Source of the DNA: Gammaproteobacteria bacterium
Lineage (GTDB): Bacteria; Pseudomonadota; Gammaproteobacteria; JAJFKO01
Direction of reading: 5' to 3'
NCBI GenBank assembly: GCA_028284465.1
Contig: JANQRR010000037.1
Span: forward strand, 1 to 41,862
DNA length: 41,862 nt
The translations under genes and the position numbers were made by a program. The stretch's first letter is position 1. Each line of letters starts with the position of its first letter. The notes beneath the pieces were generated by a model. The model worked only from the letters and a program-made list of their open reading frames with translations, made no database searches and had not been told where the DNA came from. Positions 6,650-15,694 of this stretch are shown here, piece by piece.

Positions 6650-9319
6650 TTAAACTGTCACCGGATCTGGTTTGTCTGGATCAATATTTAATTTCTTCAT
6701 TGCCGCTATCAATTTACTTTGCGATAGTTGGCCTAATTCAGCTAACGCTGATAATGCTGCAAATGCAATATAATTTGCATCGACTTCAAAGAAATAACGC
6801 AATTGTGCTGCACTATCACTGCGACCAAATCCATCTGTCCCTAAAGTGACATAATGATTCGGCACAAAAGCCCGAATCAAATCAGCATATTCACGTAAAT
6901 AATCGGTGGCTGCAATTACTGGACCTTTGGTACCCGCTAAACATTGCGTGACATAACTTTGTTTAGGTTCAGCCTTTGGATGCAAACGGTTTTGCCGCTC
7001 AATTGATAATGCTTGTTTGCGTAATTCAGTAAAACTGGTCACACTCCAAATATCTGCTGAGATCCCAAAATCTGTTGCTAAGATCTCTGCTGCTTTTATT
7101 GCTTCACGCAAAATCGTTCCCGATCCTAATAATTGTACATGTAATGCTTTGCCTTTAACTTTAGATTGCTGCAACTTATACATGCCTTTAATAATGCCAT
7201 CTTCTACGCCTTGTGGCATTTCTGGGTGATGGTAATTTTCATTCATTACGGTAACGTAATAAAATACATCTTCTTGCTCGGCATACATACGTCGCAAACC
7301 ATCATGCAAAATTACTGCTAATTCATAACTAAATGTTGGATCATACGCGATACAATTGGGGATCACCGAAGCAAACAAATGACTATGACCATCACAATGT
7401 TGCAAACCTTCCCCAGCTAATGTGGTGCGCCCTGAAGTTGCCCCTAATAAAAATCCACGCGCCCGACTATCACCTGCTGCCCACGCTAAATCGCCAATGC
7501 GTTGAAATCCAAACATGGAATAGAAAATATAAAATGGGATCATTGGAAAATCATTAGCGCTATACGATGTTGCTGCAGCAATCCATGATGCCATTGCGCC
7601 ACCTTCGTTAATACCTTCTTGCAATAACTGGCCTTTGCAATCTTCGTGATAATACATCACTTGGCTAGCATCTACCGGTGAATATAATTGGCCTTGCGGT
7701 GAATAAATTCCAATTTGGCGAAATAATCCTTCCATACCAAAAGTACGACATTCATCCGGCACGATCGGCACTACGCGATCTTTAATCGTTTTATCTTTTA
7801 GTAATAAATTGAGAAAACGCACGAATGCCATGGTAGTGGAAATTTCACGTTTGTCTGTATCTTTTAATAACGCTGCGAAATGTTCGAGCGCTGGAATTTC
7901 CAACGGATGTGAATTGTCACGGCGATAAGGTAAATAGCCGCCTAATGCTTTACGTTTAGCATGCAAATATTTTGCTTCTTCACTATCTTCAGGAAATTTA
8001 AGAAACGGTAATTTTTCAATGTCATCATCACTGACGGGAATTTTAAAACGATCACGAAACACTTTTAACTGATCCGTATTCATTTTCTTTTGTTGATGCG
8101 CGGTATTCAAACCTTCACCCGCCGTACCCATGCCAAAACCTTTCACCGTATGCATTAAAATCACTGTTGGCTGATTTTGGTGAGCGACAGCTTTAGCGAA
8201 TGCTGCATAAACTTTTTGGAATTCATGCCCACCACGTTGCAAATGTTCTAAATCTTCATCGGAAAGATCGGCAACCATGGCTTGTAATTCTGGATGTGTA
8301 CCAAAGAAATGCTCACGGATATAAGCGCCACCTTTAACAACATAGTTTTGCCATTCGCCATCAACCACTTCCGTCATGCGTTGTAACAATACACCATTGT
8401 GATCTTGAGCAAGCAAAGCATCCCAGCCGCGCCCCCATAACACTTTAATTACATGCCAGCCGGCACCATGATACACTCGTTCTAATTCTTGAATAATTTT
8501 ACCATTGCCACGCACTGGCCCATCTAAACGTTGTAAATTACAATTGATCACAAAAATTAAATTATCGAGTTGTTCGCGCGAGGCAACTGCTAACGCGCCT
8601 AACGATTCGGGCTCATCCATTTCACCATCGCCACAAAATGCCCATACTTTGCGAGGATCGGTAGGCACTAAATTACGCCGATGTAAGTATTTTAAAAACC
8701 GCGCTTGATAAATGGCCATCATCGGCCCTAAGCCCATCGAGACCGTAGGAAATTGCCAAAAGTCAGGCATCAACCAAGGATGCGGGTACGATGATAAACC
8801 TTTGCCATGCGCTTCTTGGCGGAAATTAACCAACTGCTCTTCTGTTAAACGACCAAGCAAAAACGCACGCGCATAAATACCTGGCGATGAATGTCCTTGA
8901 AAGAAAATTAAATCACCACCATGTTCTTTTGATGGTGCATGAAAAAAATGATGAAAACCGACTTCATAAAGCACCGCAACCGACGCATAGCTAGCAATGT
9001 GACCACCAACATTTTTAGCAATTTTGCCTGCACGCACTACCATTGCTGCAGCATTCCAGCGTAAATACGTTAAAATGCGTCTTTCAATTTCGATATCACC
9101 AGGGTATTCAGGCTGGTCCTCTACCGGGATGGTGTTACAATAATCTGTGTTAAATAATTCAACAGTTGGTAATTGTAATTGCTGCGCATAGCCAAATAAT
9201 TGGCGTAACACAAATTGCGCACGCTCATTTCCTGCATGCTTGATAATCGAATCTAGGGCTTCAAGCCATTCACGAGTTTCACTAGGATCAAGATCAGGAT
9301 AGGGTTGTTGTTCAGACAT
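6650..9319 (-). CDS. aceE: Pyruvate dehydrogenase E1 component, homodimeric
   Basis: An 889-aa thiamine diphosphate enzyme (E. coli: 887 aa) that decarboxylates pyruvate and transfers the acetyl group to lipoyl-E2. The ThDP/Mg motif GDGEMDEPES followed by NLIFVINCNLQRLDGPVRGN is clear, as are GHSSPGIYARAFLLGRL and the HTVKGFGMG region. It is full length and uninterrupted. GAGGAA lies about ten bases before the ATG, and a promoter is visible at 9349-9376. It is first in the operon, separated from aceF by 247 bases of repeat-derived sequence, unusually far for these tightly linked subunits. No pdhR regulator is adjacent. Confidence 0.96.
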   Translation of the reverse strand: MSEQQPYPDLDPSETREWLEALDSIIKHAGNERAQFVLRQLFGYAQQLQLPTVELFNTDYCNTIPVEDQPEYPGDIEIERRILTYLRWNAAAMVVRAGKIAKNVGGHIASYASVAVLYEVGFHHFFHAPSKEHGGDLIFFQGHSSPGIYARAFLLGRLTEEQLVNFRQEAHGKGLSSYPHPWLMPDFWQFPTVSMGLGPMMAIYQARFLKYLHRRNLVPTDPRKVWAFCGDGEMDEPESLGALAVASREQLDNLIFVINCNLQRLDGPVRGNGKIIQELERVYHGAGWHVIKVLWGRGWDALLAQDHNGVLLQRMTEVVDGEWQNYVVKGGAYIREHFFGTHPELQAMVADLSDEDLEHLQRGGHEFQKVYAAFAKAVAHQNQPTVILMHTVKGFGMGTAGEGLNTAHQQKKMNTDQLKVFRDRFKIPVSDDDIEKLPFLKFPEDSEEAKYLHAKRKALGGYLPYRRDNSHPLEIPALEHFAALLKDTDKREISTTMAFVRFLNLLLKDKTIKDRVVPIVPDECRTFGMEGLFRQIGIYSPQGQLYSPVDASQVMYYHEDCKGQLLQEGINEGGAMASWIAAATSYSANDFPMIPFYIFYSMFGFQRIGDLAWAAGDSRARGFLLGATSGRTTLAGEGLQHCDGHSHLFASVIPNCIAYDPTFSYELAVILHDGLRRMYAEQEDVFYYVTVMNENYHHPEMPQGVEDGIIKGMYKLQQSKVKGKALHVQLLGSGTILREAIKAAEILATDFGISADIWSVTSFTELRKQALSIERQNRLHPKAEPKQSYVTQCLAGTKGPVIAATDYLREYADLIRAFVPNHYVTLGTDGFGRSDSAAQLRYFFEVDANYIAFAALSALAELGQLSQSKLIAAMKKLNIDPDKPDPVTV

Positions 9320-9348
9320 TTTGCAAAATTCCTCATCGATAAGCTACT

Positions 9349-9376
9349 ATGATAACTCACTACAAAAATTACGCAA
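9349..9376 (-). promoter_or_regulatory. aceE promoter
   Basis: On the minus strand TTGCGT (9376-9371) and TATCAT (9354-9349) are separated by 16 bases. The predicted start lies about 25 bases before the aceE ATG. This is the only good sigma70-like match in the spacer. Confidence 0.45.
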
Positions 9377-9408
9377 CTTGCTACTTATGGCTTGAGAGAA
9401 GTAACATC

Positions 9409-9466
9409 GTCATTGCGAGAAGCGCAGTGACGAAGCAATCCAGAAAATTTCTACTGGATTGCTTCG
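9409..9466. repeat. CATTGCGAGGA-family dispersed repeat
   Basis: It starts GTCATTGCGAGAAGCG and contains a perfect 13-bp inverted repeat, CGAAGCAATCCAG (9431-9443) and its complement (9454-9466), around ten bases. The same inner stem occurs at 30668-30714. It lies in the divergent spacer between aceE and the methyltransferase gene, just upstream of the latter's ribosome-binding site. Confidence 0.8.
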
Positions 9467-9483
9467 CTATAAAGGATTAGCTT

Positions 9484-10260
9484 GTGAACTTAAAAATAGC
9501 TATCACAATCATTTTTGTACTCGGCATCAGCTGGCTTGGTTGGCGATATCTGATCTTGCCGTCGCTTGCGCGGATCAAATTTTATTTTTGGGTGCGCACA
9601 CCGCATATAAAGCATTGCCACCGAATCATTGACAATTTATTTGATTACCAACAAAGTGTTGCGGCATCAATTGAAGCACGCCGTCAGCTCAAAACCAAAG
9701 ATCCTATGTTTACTTATGGTGAAATCACTTTTTTTACATTTGCAGAAACACTTGCTATTTGCAAGCCACAACCTGGTGAAGTGTTTTATGATCTAGGCTC
9801 CGGCAGTGGCAAAGCGGTGTTAAGCGCTGCCCTACTTTATGATTTCAGCAAAACTTGTGGTATAGAAAAACTAGCGTCGGTGTATGATTTAAGTCAACAA
9901 CATAAACAACAATTATTGCAATCCGCTTTAGCTAAGCAATATTATCCGCATAAAACATTTAATATTAATTTCATTCATGATGATATGTTAAATGTGAATC
10001 TTAGCGATGCTAATATTATTTTTGTTGGCGCAACATGTTTTAGCGGTGAATTTTGGGAACAACTTCAAACTAAGCTACAAGCAGTGAAGCCTGGCACTCG
10101 TATCATTATCACTACTAAACGTCTTTCACTTGACTATTTTAAGTTGCTTGATGCGCATTATCGTTTGTTGAGCTGGGGTTATAATTCGGTTTATGTCTAT
10201 GTAAAACGATGCAAACTCGCTGTACCCCTTGCAAAATCCGTGGCCCCGGGCGAGCAATAA
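9484..10260 (+). CDS. SAM-dependent methyltransferase, DOT1-like, membrane-anchored
   Basis: A 258-aa protein with one N-terminal membrane segment (about residues 4-28) and a class I methyltransferase domain. Motif I is FYDLGSGSGKAV with D103, and the acidic residue after strand 2 is E128 in GIEK. The spacing DLGSGxGxxVL...GIEK...DDML...IIFVGATCF...PGTRII resembles the DOT1 histone lysine methyltransferase fold, which also has many bacterial members of unknown substrate. The GTG start is chosen because AAAGGA lies seven bases upstream. The last 122 bases overlap btuF on the opposite strand. The substrate is unknown; histone methylation is only a possibility. Confidence 0.7.
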   Translation: MNLKIAITIIFVLGISWLGWRYLILPSLARIKFYFWVRTPHIKHCHRIIDNLFDYQQSVAASIEARRQLKTKDPMFTYGEITFFTFAETLAICKPQPGEVFYDLGSGSGKAVLSAALLYDFSKTCGIEKLASVYDLSQQHKQQLLQSALAKQYYPHKTFNINFIHDDMLNVNLSDANIIFVGATCFSGEFWEQLQTKLQAVKPGTRIIITTKRLSLDYFKLLDAHYRLLSWGYNSVYVYVKRCKLAVPLAKSVAPGEQ

Positions 10261-11008
10261 GATCGGGATTAATACTGTAAAGCGCATGATGTTTTACCGC
10301 ACTGACTTGTTGCCAACGCGCCCAATACGCTAACAATGTCGCTTGCTTTTCACCACTAATGATCAAGTCGGGATCGGCAACTAAGACCGATTCTAAAGTG
10401 ACTTGAGGGGCAATCATTGGTAAGTTAGCAAAAATGTTTCTACCGCCGCAAAAGTTGATGATTTTACTAATTAAGCTGCGGCCATTGATGGTCGTTAACG
10501 GTTGCTGCCACACTTGGTAAAAAACTTTAGGCCGGTTGTGCTGAGCGAAATGTTGATAACGCTGTTGCAATTGATGATACTGATCACGAAATTTAGCTGC
10601 TGCAACTCGAGCAACCGCACTGGTTCCAGCTAACGAACCAATTTTTTCTATCATCGCTGGAATATCTAATAATCGCTGTGGATCACTATACAATATTTTG
10701 ATCCCAAATCGCTTTAATTTATCTAATTGCGCTTGCGGGTTACCACCTCGCCAAGCTATCACTAGATCAGGATGTAGAGCGATTACGCGTTCGAGATCAA
10801 TACCAGAAAAAGTAGCAACTTTACGGAGTTTTTTTGCCGCAGGCGGATAATCACTATATGCATCAACACCTACTAAGTATTTACCAGCACCGGCTGCATA
10901 AACCATTTCAGTGATATTCGGCGCTAGACTAACAATACCATAAGCATAAGCTGCATTAGTAAATAATATACAAATAACACAAACTACATATCTATTCCAC
11001 TTCGTCAT
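10139..11008 (-). CDS. btuF: BtuF-like vitamin B12 ABC transporter substrate-binding protein
   Basis: A 289-aa periplasmic protein. An N-terminal signal peptide ends near residue 22 (FTNAAYA). Family motifs are IVSLAPNITEMVYAAGAG, the VGVDAYSDYP loop, HPDLVIAWRGGNP and the terminal ARPGPRILQGVQRV. BtuF delivers cobalamin to the BtuCD permease, which is not encoded in this window. The final 20 residues (HRHKPNYNPSSTN...) are beyond the usual family end and come from the stretch overlapping the convergent methyltransferase gene. Its ribosome-binding site (GAGGAG) and start codon lie inside a dispersed repeat at 11003-11027. Other metal-chelate-binding roles are possible. Confidence 0.85.
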   Translation of the reverse strand: MTKWNRYVVCVICILFTNAAYAYGIVSLAPNITEMVYAAGAGKYLVGVDAYSDYPPAAKKLRKVATFSGIDLERVIALHPDLVIAWRGGNPQAQLDKLKRFGIKILYSDPQRLLDIPAMIEKIGSLAGTSAVARVAAAKFRDQYHQLQQRYQHFAQHNRPKVFYQVWQQPLTTINGRSLISKIINFCGGRNIFANLPMIAPQVTLESVLVADPDLIISGEKQATLLAYWARWQQVSAVKHHALYSINPDLIARPGPRILQGVQRVCIVLHRHKPNYNPSSTNDNAHQAT

Positions 11009-11027
11009 TGCACTCCTCGCAATGACG
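11003..11027. repeat. CATTGCGAGGA repeat forming the btuF start region
   Basis: On the minus strand this reads CGTCATTGCGAGGAGTGCAATGACG. It is a member of the dispersed family at 26724, 28329 and 30646. GAGGAG serves as the Shine-Dalgarno sequence and the ATG four bases later is the btuF start. The arms CGTCATTG/CAATGACG can pair and would then hide the start codon. Confidence 0.75.
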
Positions 11028-11084
11028 AACCTGACAAGTTTGCATCCTTATAAGCGAATAATGTATAAAGCATTAATCTTGTCA

Positions 11085-11876
11085 TTAAAAAATAAATAAT
11101 AAAATAAATACGATGATCACATACACTACTAATGCTCGACTCACTAGCGAACGACTTTCTTTTAAGCCTTGCAGTGTTTCTTGCTGATCAGTTTTTTGAG
11201 GGAAATGTACGGCTTCTAAACCACACTCTTCTAATAAAACTTGATTGTCATGTAATCCCGTTAATACATAACGTCGCCACGGCACTAATGCCGCTTTGAA
11301 ATGCCCACAAAACCCATAGGTTAAACCTATTATACGCACGGGGATCCAATCAAGGATCGCTTGAATTTGCTCAAGCTGTTTTAAAGAAGGTTGCATCTCT
11401 TTACCCGCAATTGCATTCTCGCGTAATAAGGACACTATACGATAAAATACTGCGCCAAATCCGCCTAATACGACATACCAGAAAATCACCGCAACTAATT
11501 GGCTATTGACTTTAACGAATAACTTTTTCGCTAATGATTGCTCATCGGCTTTTTCTTTTTGCTCATCTTTAAATTTAAAATAATGTTCTAAATCATGAAA
11601 TACATTCTCTGGCCCAAAACAATATACTAATATAAATAAACCAAAAATGAATTCAGCCAAATCAAAAAACAGCCAACGAATTATTGCTGTAAGAATTAAG
11701 ATTAATAACGGAATTGCAACCATCAATGCTATCAGCATGACCCATTGACCATAGCGTGATAATTGCTTATGAACGTAACTGATATAACTATCAAACCAAG
11801 TAAACCGACGCAATAAATGCCGCAGATCAAAAAAACGTTCTAAACAGGTCGCCAATAAAATAATAATAAATTGCAT
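11085..11876 (-). CDS. ampE: AmpE-like inner membrane protein
   Basis: A 263-aa membrane protein with predicted segments near residues 1-12, 42-70, 72-92, 130-150 and at the C-terminus (ALVVYVIIVFILLFIF). The N-terminal CLERFFDLRHLLRR, the region after the second segment and the GFCGHFKAALVPWRR stretch fit the AmpE family. That family belongs to the CobD/CbiB-like group and is linked to beta-lactamase induction and cell-wall recycling. It lies 12 bases downstream of ampD, as expected for an ampDE operon, and AAGGAA precedes the ATG. The biochemical function of AmpE is unsettled. Confidence 0.8.
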   Translation of the reverse strand: MQFIIILLATCLERFFDLRHLLRRFTWFDSYISYVHKQLSRYGQWVMLIALMVAIPLLILILTAIIRWLFFDLAEFIFGLFILVYCFGPENVFHDLEHYFKFKDEQKEKADEQSLAKKLFVKVNSQLVAVIFWYVVLGGFGAVFYRIVSLLRENAIAGKEMQPSLKQLEQIQAILDWIPVRIIGLTYGFCGHFKAALVPWRRYVLTGLHDNQVLLEECGLEAVHFPQKTDQQETLQGLKESRSLVSRALVVYVIIVFILLFIF

Positions 11877-11888
11877 AATACATTCCTT

Positions 11889-12437
11889 TTATATGACTAA
11901 TAATTTACGTAAACACTGCCAATCGAAGTATGGCCCTGGATCGGCTTTACGCCCTGGCGAAATAGTTTCATGGCCAACAATACGATCCATAGTGAGTTTA
12001 GAATATCGCTGCGCCAATACGTTAATTACTTTCGCTAATTGTTGATATTGGATCATTGGAAATTCACTTTCCTCATCACCTTCAATCTCAATTCCAATGG
12101 AATAATCATTACATTCTACTCGATCTTCAAAACAAGATTCACCAGCATGCCAAGCGCGCTTATCAAATGGCACATACTGAATGATCTCGCCACTACGCCT
12201 TATTAAAACATGCGAAGAAACTTGAATATCACGTAAGCTTTCATAAAAGGGGTGTGCTGCAAAATCGAGTTGATTACAAAAATACTCACTAATCGCATTT
12301 CCATGATATTGCTTTGGCGGCAAACTAATGCTATGTAAAACAATTAAATCAATGTCACTGTTAGTTGGTCGTTCATTAAAATTTGGTGAAGGAATATAGT
12401 TGATATCTTCAATAATGTGTTGTTGATTTATTTTCAT
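11889..12437 (-). CDS. ampD: 1,6-anhydro-MurNAc-L-alanine amidase
   Basis: A 182-aa cytosolic zinc amidase that releases the peptide from anhydro-muropeptides during peptidoglycan recycling. Zinc ligands and catalytic residues known from AmpD are present at near-identical positions: H35 (LIVLHS), E117 (GIEIEG), H156 (VGHETISPGRKADPGP), K164 and D166. The length matches the family. It sits between the CPA2 antiporter and ampE with 12-base gaps, so the three are probably co-transcribed. No ampC or ampR is in the window, so the role here is most likely recycling rather than beta-lactam sensing. Confidence 0.94.
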   Translation of the reverse strand: MKINQQHIIEDINYIPSPNFNERPTNSDIDLIVLHSISLPPKQYHGNAISEYFCNQLDFAAHPFYESLRDIQVSSHVLIRRSGEIIQYVPFDKRAWHAGESCFEDRVECNDYSIGIEIEGDEESEFPMIQYQQLAKVINVLAQRYSKLTMDRIVGHETISPGRKADPGPYFDWQCLRKLLVI

Positions 12438-12449
12438 GATTAATCTCTG

Positions 12450-13619
12450 CTAATCTCTACGTAATCGATCTGATATCGCCACCGGCGTCGGATAGCGCAT
12501 CACTACCAAATAAGATGAGGCGATAAATGTAATAATCGTCGCCGCTTGAATTAAAAACGAAGCACTCTTACCAATTAATGCTGTACCTAATGCTAAATAA
12601 GCCACCAGCAGTGAAAATTCACTGGCTTGCCCTAGACGCACCCCAACTTCCCACGCAACCGCTTTATTCTCACCACTGCGTGTTAATAGAAAACGAAATA
12701 AAATCGGTTTAAACACTAACATGATCACTGCTAATATAGCTGCAGGAATAATAACACTGGGCACATAACGCAAATTAAAACTCGCGCCGATGGAGAAAAA
12801 GAAAATTACTAAGAAAAAATCACGCAATGGTTTCAAACTCTCAGCAATATACAATGAAATCGGGCTGGCGGCGATAGAGATCCCTGCGATAAAAGCGCCA
12901 ATTTCTTCTGATAAGCCCATAACGCGAGCTAACTCAGTCATGCTTAAGCACCAAGCGATTGAGATTAAAAAGATATATTCACGGATTTTATCAAACCGGG
13001 TGATCAATTTAATCAACACATAACGCTGCACTAAATATGCAACAACTAATAATATTGGTACTGATAATACCACTAACCCAATTTGATACCAGGCAAGACC
13101 ACCATCACTTGCGACTTGGATCCCAAGTAATACCGCAATAGCGATTAAATCTTGCATCAACAACACACTGATCATCACTTCACCGGTGTGTTGATGATGT
13201 AAGATCGTCGTCGGTAATAATTTCAAACCAATGATGGTACTGGAAAACATCATCGCCACGCCAATGATGATACTTTCACTCCAGGTGTAACCAAATAATA
13301 AACCGATCCCGATCCCCGCGGCAGCAAACACCACTGAACTCACTAAAGCAATCGGGGTTACTTCGCGCAGCATGTTAAATAAATTTTGCGGTTGCAAATG
13401 CAAGCCTAACAAGAACAACAAAAACAAAATGCCAATATCGCCTGCTTGACTGACCATTGTCGGATCGTTAATAAAACGAAAACCCCAAGGCCCAATTAAC
13501 GCACCAAGTAACAGATAAGCGACCAATAATGATTGACGAGTATATAATGCTAATGTTGATAATAATGCAGCACCGGCAAATATGATGAATATTGTAAATA
13601 CCATGGTGTCGCCATTCAT
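12450..13619 (-). CDS. CPA2-family cation:proton antiporter
   Basis: A 389-aa membrane protein with about 11-12 predicted segments and no cytosolic TrkA-N domain. Family motifs include GALIGPWGF, GILFLLFLLGLHLQPQNL, FSSTIIGLKLLP and LLMQDLIAIAVLLGIQ, the last typical of KefB/KefC-type antiporters. It likely exchanges K+ or Na+ for protons. The missing regulatory domain means glutathione gating, as in KefC, is not predicted. A second possible start is M6 at 13604. It is first in the run with ampD and ampE and is divergent from dapD. Confidence 0.83.
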   Translation of the reverse strand: MNGDTMVFTIFIIFAGAALLSTLALYTRQSLLVAYLLLGALIGPWGFRFINDPTMVSQAGDIGILFLLFLLGLHLQPQNLFNMLREVTPIALVSSVVFAAAGIGIGLLFGYTWSESIIIGVAMMFSSTIIGLKLLPTTILHHQHTGEVMISVLLMQDLIAIAVLLGIQVASDGGLAWYQIGLVVLSVPILLVVAYLVQRYVLIKLITRFDKIREYIFLISIAWCLSMTELARVMGLSEEIGAFIAGISIAASPISLYIAESLKPLRDFFLVIFFFSIGASFNLRYVPSVIIPAAILAVIMLVFKPILFRFLLTRSGENKAVAWEVGVRLGQASEFSLLVAYLALGTALIGKSASFLIQAATIITFIASSYLVVMRYPTPVAISDRLRRD

Positions 13620-13659
13620 GTCGCTACTCGCTATGATCCGCTGAATATTAAAAGAAGGT

Positions 13660-13691
13660 GTAAATTATGTCACAAACATGGCATAATTTAC
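13660..13691. promoter_or_regulatory. Inverted repeat upstream of dapD
   Basis: GTAAATTATG (13660-13669) and its exact complement CATAATTTAC (13682-13691) flank a 12-base spacer. The right arm contains CATAAT, usable as a -10 box. It could be an operator or an RNA hairpin in the dapD leader. It also falls in the shared divergent region with the antiporter gene. Confidence 0.5.
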
Positions 13692-13714
13692 AGCTCCATA
13701 TTAAGGAATATACT

Positions 13715-14536
13715 ATGCAACTGACAGAACTACAGCAAATCATTGAACAAGCATTCACCCAACGTCAAGAATTGAATCCAACGACGGTTAGCCCTGAAAT
13801 TAAAACTGCCGTTGAACATACTTTGAGCTTATTAGATAGTGGTGAACGACGAGTTGCAGAAAAAATCAATGATGAATGGATTGTCCATCAATGGTTAAAA
13901 AAAGCCGTACTGTTATCTTTCAAAATCCAGCAAAACCGATTATTTGAAGGTGGTTTTAGTCAATTTTTTGATAAAGTCCCGTTAAAATTTACCGATCTTG
14001 GAGAAAAAGAGTTTACCCGCAACGGGATCAGAGTAGTACCACCCGCTTGCGCCCGCCGTGGTGCTTATATTGCTGCAAACACCGTGTTGATGCCTTCTTA
14101 CGTTAACATTGGGGCTTATGTTGATAGTGGCACCCTCGTTGATACTTGGGCAACAGTCGGTTCATGCGCTCAGATCGGCAAAAACGTGCACCTTTCAGGT
14201 GGTGCAGGCATTGGTGGTGTTTTAGAACCATTACAAGCCAATCCAACGATCATTGAAGACAATTGTTTTATCGGCGCACGTTCGGAAATTGTTGAAGGTG
14301 TTATTGTCGAAAAAAATGCTGTGATTGCAATGGGAGTCTTCATCGGCCAAAGTACTAAAATTTATAACCGTATGAACGATGAAATTACTTACGGCCGCAT
14401 TCCTGAGGGCGCGGTTGTAGTCCCTGGGAGTTTGCCTGCTGATAATGGCAAATATAATTTAAATTGCGCTGTTATCATCAAACAAGTTGACGCTAAAACC
14501 CGAGAGAAAACTTCAATTAATGAATTGTTAAGGTAA
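13715..14536 (+). CDS. dapD: Tetrahydrodipicolinate N-succinyltransferase
   Basis: A 273-aa enzyme of lysine and meso-diaminopimelate synthesis (E. coli: 274 aa). The C-terminal left-handed beta-helix of hexapeptide repeats is evident from about residue 105 ([20 protein letters not shown], then [20 protein letters not shown]). I start at 13715 because [14 protein letters not shown] aligns with the family N-terminus and AAGGAA lies just upstream; an in-frame ATG at 13667 adds 16 non-family residues and lies within the inverted repeat. dapE follows after eight bases. Confidence 0.95.
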   Translation: MQLTELQQIIEQAFTQRQELNPTTVSPEIKTAVEHTLSLLDSGERRVAEKINDEWIVHQWLKKAVLLSFKIQQNRLFEGGFSQFFDKVPLKFTDLGEKEFTRNGIRVVPPACARRGAYIAANTVLMPSYVNIGAYVDSGTLVDTWATVGSCAQIGKNVHLSGGAGIGGVLEPLQANPTIIEDNCFIGARSEIVEGVIVEKNAVIAMGVFIGQSTKIYNRMNDEITYGRIPEGAVVVPGSLPADNGKYNLNCAVIIKQVDAKTREKTSINELLR

Positions 14537-14544
14537 CATTTCGT

Positions 14545-15678
14545 ATGACGATCACACCGGCTATTGAATTAACGCAAGCTTTAATTAGTCGCCAATCAAT
14601 CACACCTGACGATGCAGGCTGTCAAACATTAATCGCTGATCGTTTAAGTAAACATGGCTGTCAAATCGAACATTGGCGTTTTGCAGATGTCGACAATGTT
14701 TGGATCACTCATGGCGCTAAGCAACCATTATTATTATTGCTTGGACATACTGATGTGGTAACGCCAGGGCCGATTGATCAATGGAGCTCAGATCCTTTCA
14801 CCCCAACCATTCGTGATGACTATCTTTTTGGACGCGGTGCTGCTGATATGAAAACAGGTGTTGCCGCAATGGTAGTAGCGTTAGAAGAATTTATCTCACA
14901 ACAACCTGATCATCCAGGCACTGTGGCATTACTATTAACAAGCAATGAAGAAGGCGATGCTACCAATGGCACCCGCAAAGTCATTGAGCGTTTAACTCAA
15001 CATAATGTACAAATAAATTATTGTTTAGTTGGGGAAGCATCTTGCCAAGCAATGCTTGGCGACACGATTAAAATTGGCCGACGTGGCACGCTTAATGGTG
15101 ATCTCACTATTATTGGCAAGCAAGGGCATATTGCTTATCCACAATATGCTAATAATCCTATTCACGCTGCCATGCCTGCATTAACTGAATTAGCTAGTAT
15201 GGCTTGGGATCAAGGCGATGAACATTTTGATCCAACCAGCTTACAAATTTCTAATATTCACGCTGGCAATGGCAGTACGAATGTTATTCCTGGAGAATTA
15301 CACATCCAATTTAACTTTCGCTATTGCCCTATTCAAACAGCTACTCAATTGCAAACCAAGGTCGAAACCGTCCTTAAAAAACATGATTTGAATTATAAGA
15401 TGGATTGGCATCACTCTGGCGAAGCATTTTATACCCCATCAAGCCCTCTAACTGACGCCACGATTGCTGCTTGCCAAGACCTTACTGGGCAAACCCCTAC
15501 ACTATCGACCCGAGGAGGCACTTCTGATGGTCGCTTCGTCGCTCCTACTGGCGCAGATGTTATCGAACTTGGCCCGGTTAACAAAACCATTCATCAAATC
15601 GATGAATGTGTGAAACTTGCCGATATTGAAACCTTAAAAAATATTTACTTACGAGTATTACAAACAATGCTTAAATGA
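14545..15678 (+). CDS. dapE: Succinyl-diaminopimelate desuccinylase
   Basis: A 377-aa dinuclear zinc hydrolase of the M20 family that frees diaminopimelate from its succinyl form, the step after DapD and DapC. Zinc-site residues are H68 (LGHTDVV) and D101 (GRGAADMK), with catalytic E135 and ligand E136 (TSNEEGDA). The distal histidine is in GPVNKTIHQIDE, and GGTSDGRF is typical. The length matches E. coli DapE (375). Co-directional with dapD and separated by eight bases, so an operon for cell-wall and lysine precursors. Confidence 0.95.
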   Translation: MTITPAIELTQALISRQSITPDDAGCQTLIADRLSKHGCQIEHWRFADVDNVWITHGAKQPLLLLLGHTDVVTPGPIDQWSSDPFTPTIRDDYLFGRGAADMKTGVAAMVVALEEFISQQPDHPGTVALLLTSNEEGDATNGTRKVIERLTQHNVQINYCLVGEASCQAMLGDTIKIGRRGTLNGDLTIIGKQGHIAYPQYANNPIHAAMPALTELASMAWDQGDEHFDPTSLQISNIHAGNGSTNVIPGELHIQFNFRYCPIQTATQLQTKVETVLKKHDLNYKMDWHHSGEAFYTPSSPLTDATIAACQDLTGQTPTLSTRGGTSDGRFVAPTGADVIELGPVNKTIHQIDECVKLADIETLKNIYLRVLQTMLK

Positions 15679-15694
15679 TAAGTTTGACAGCTTA

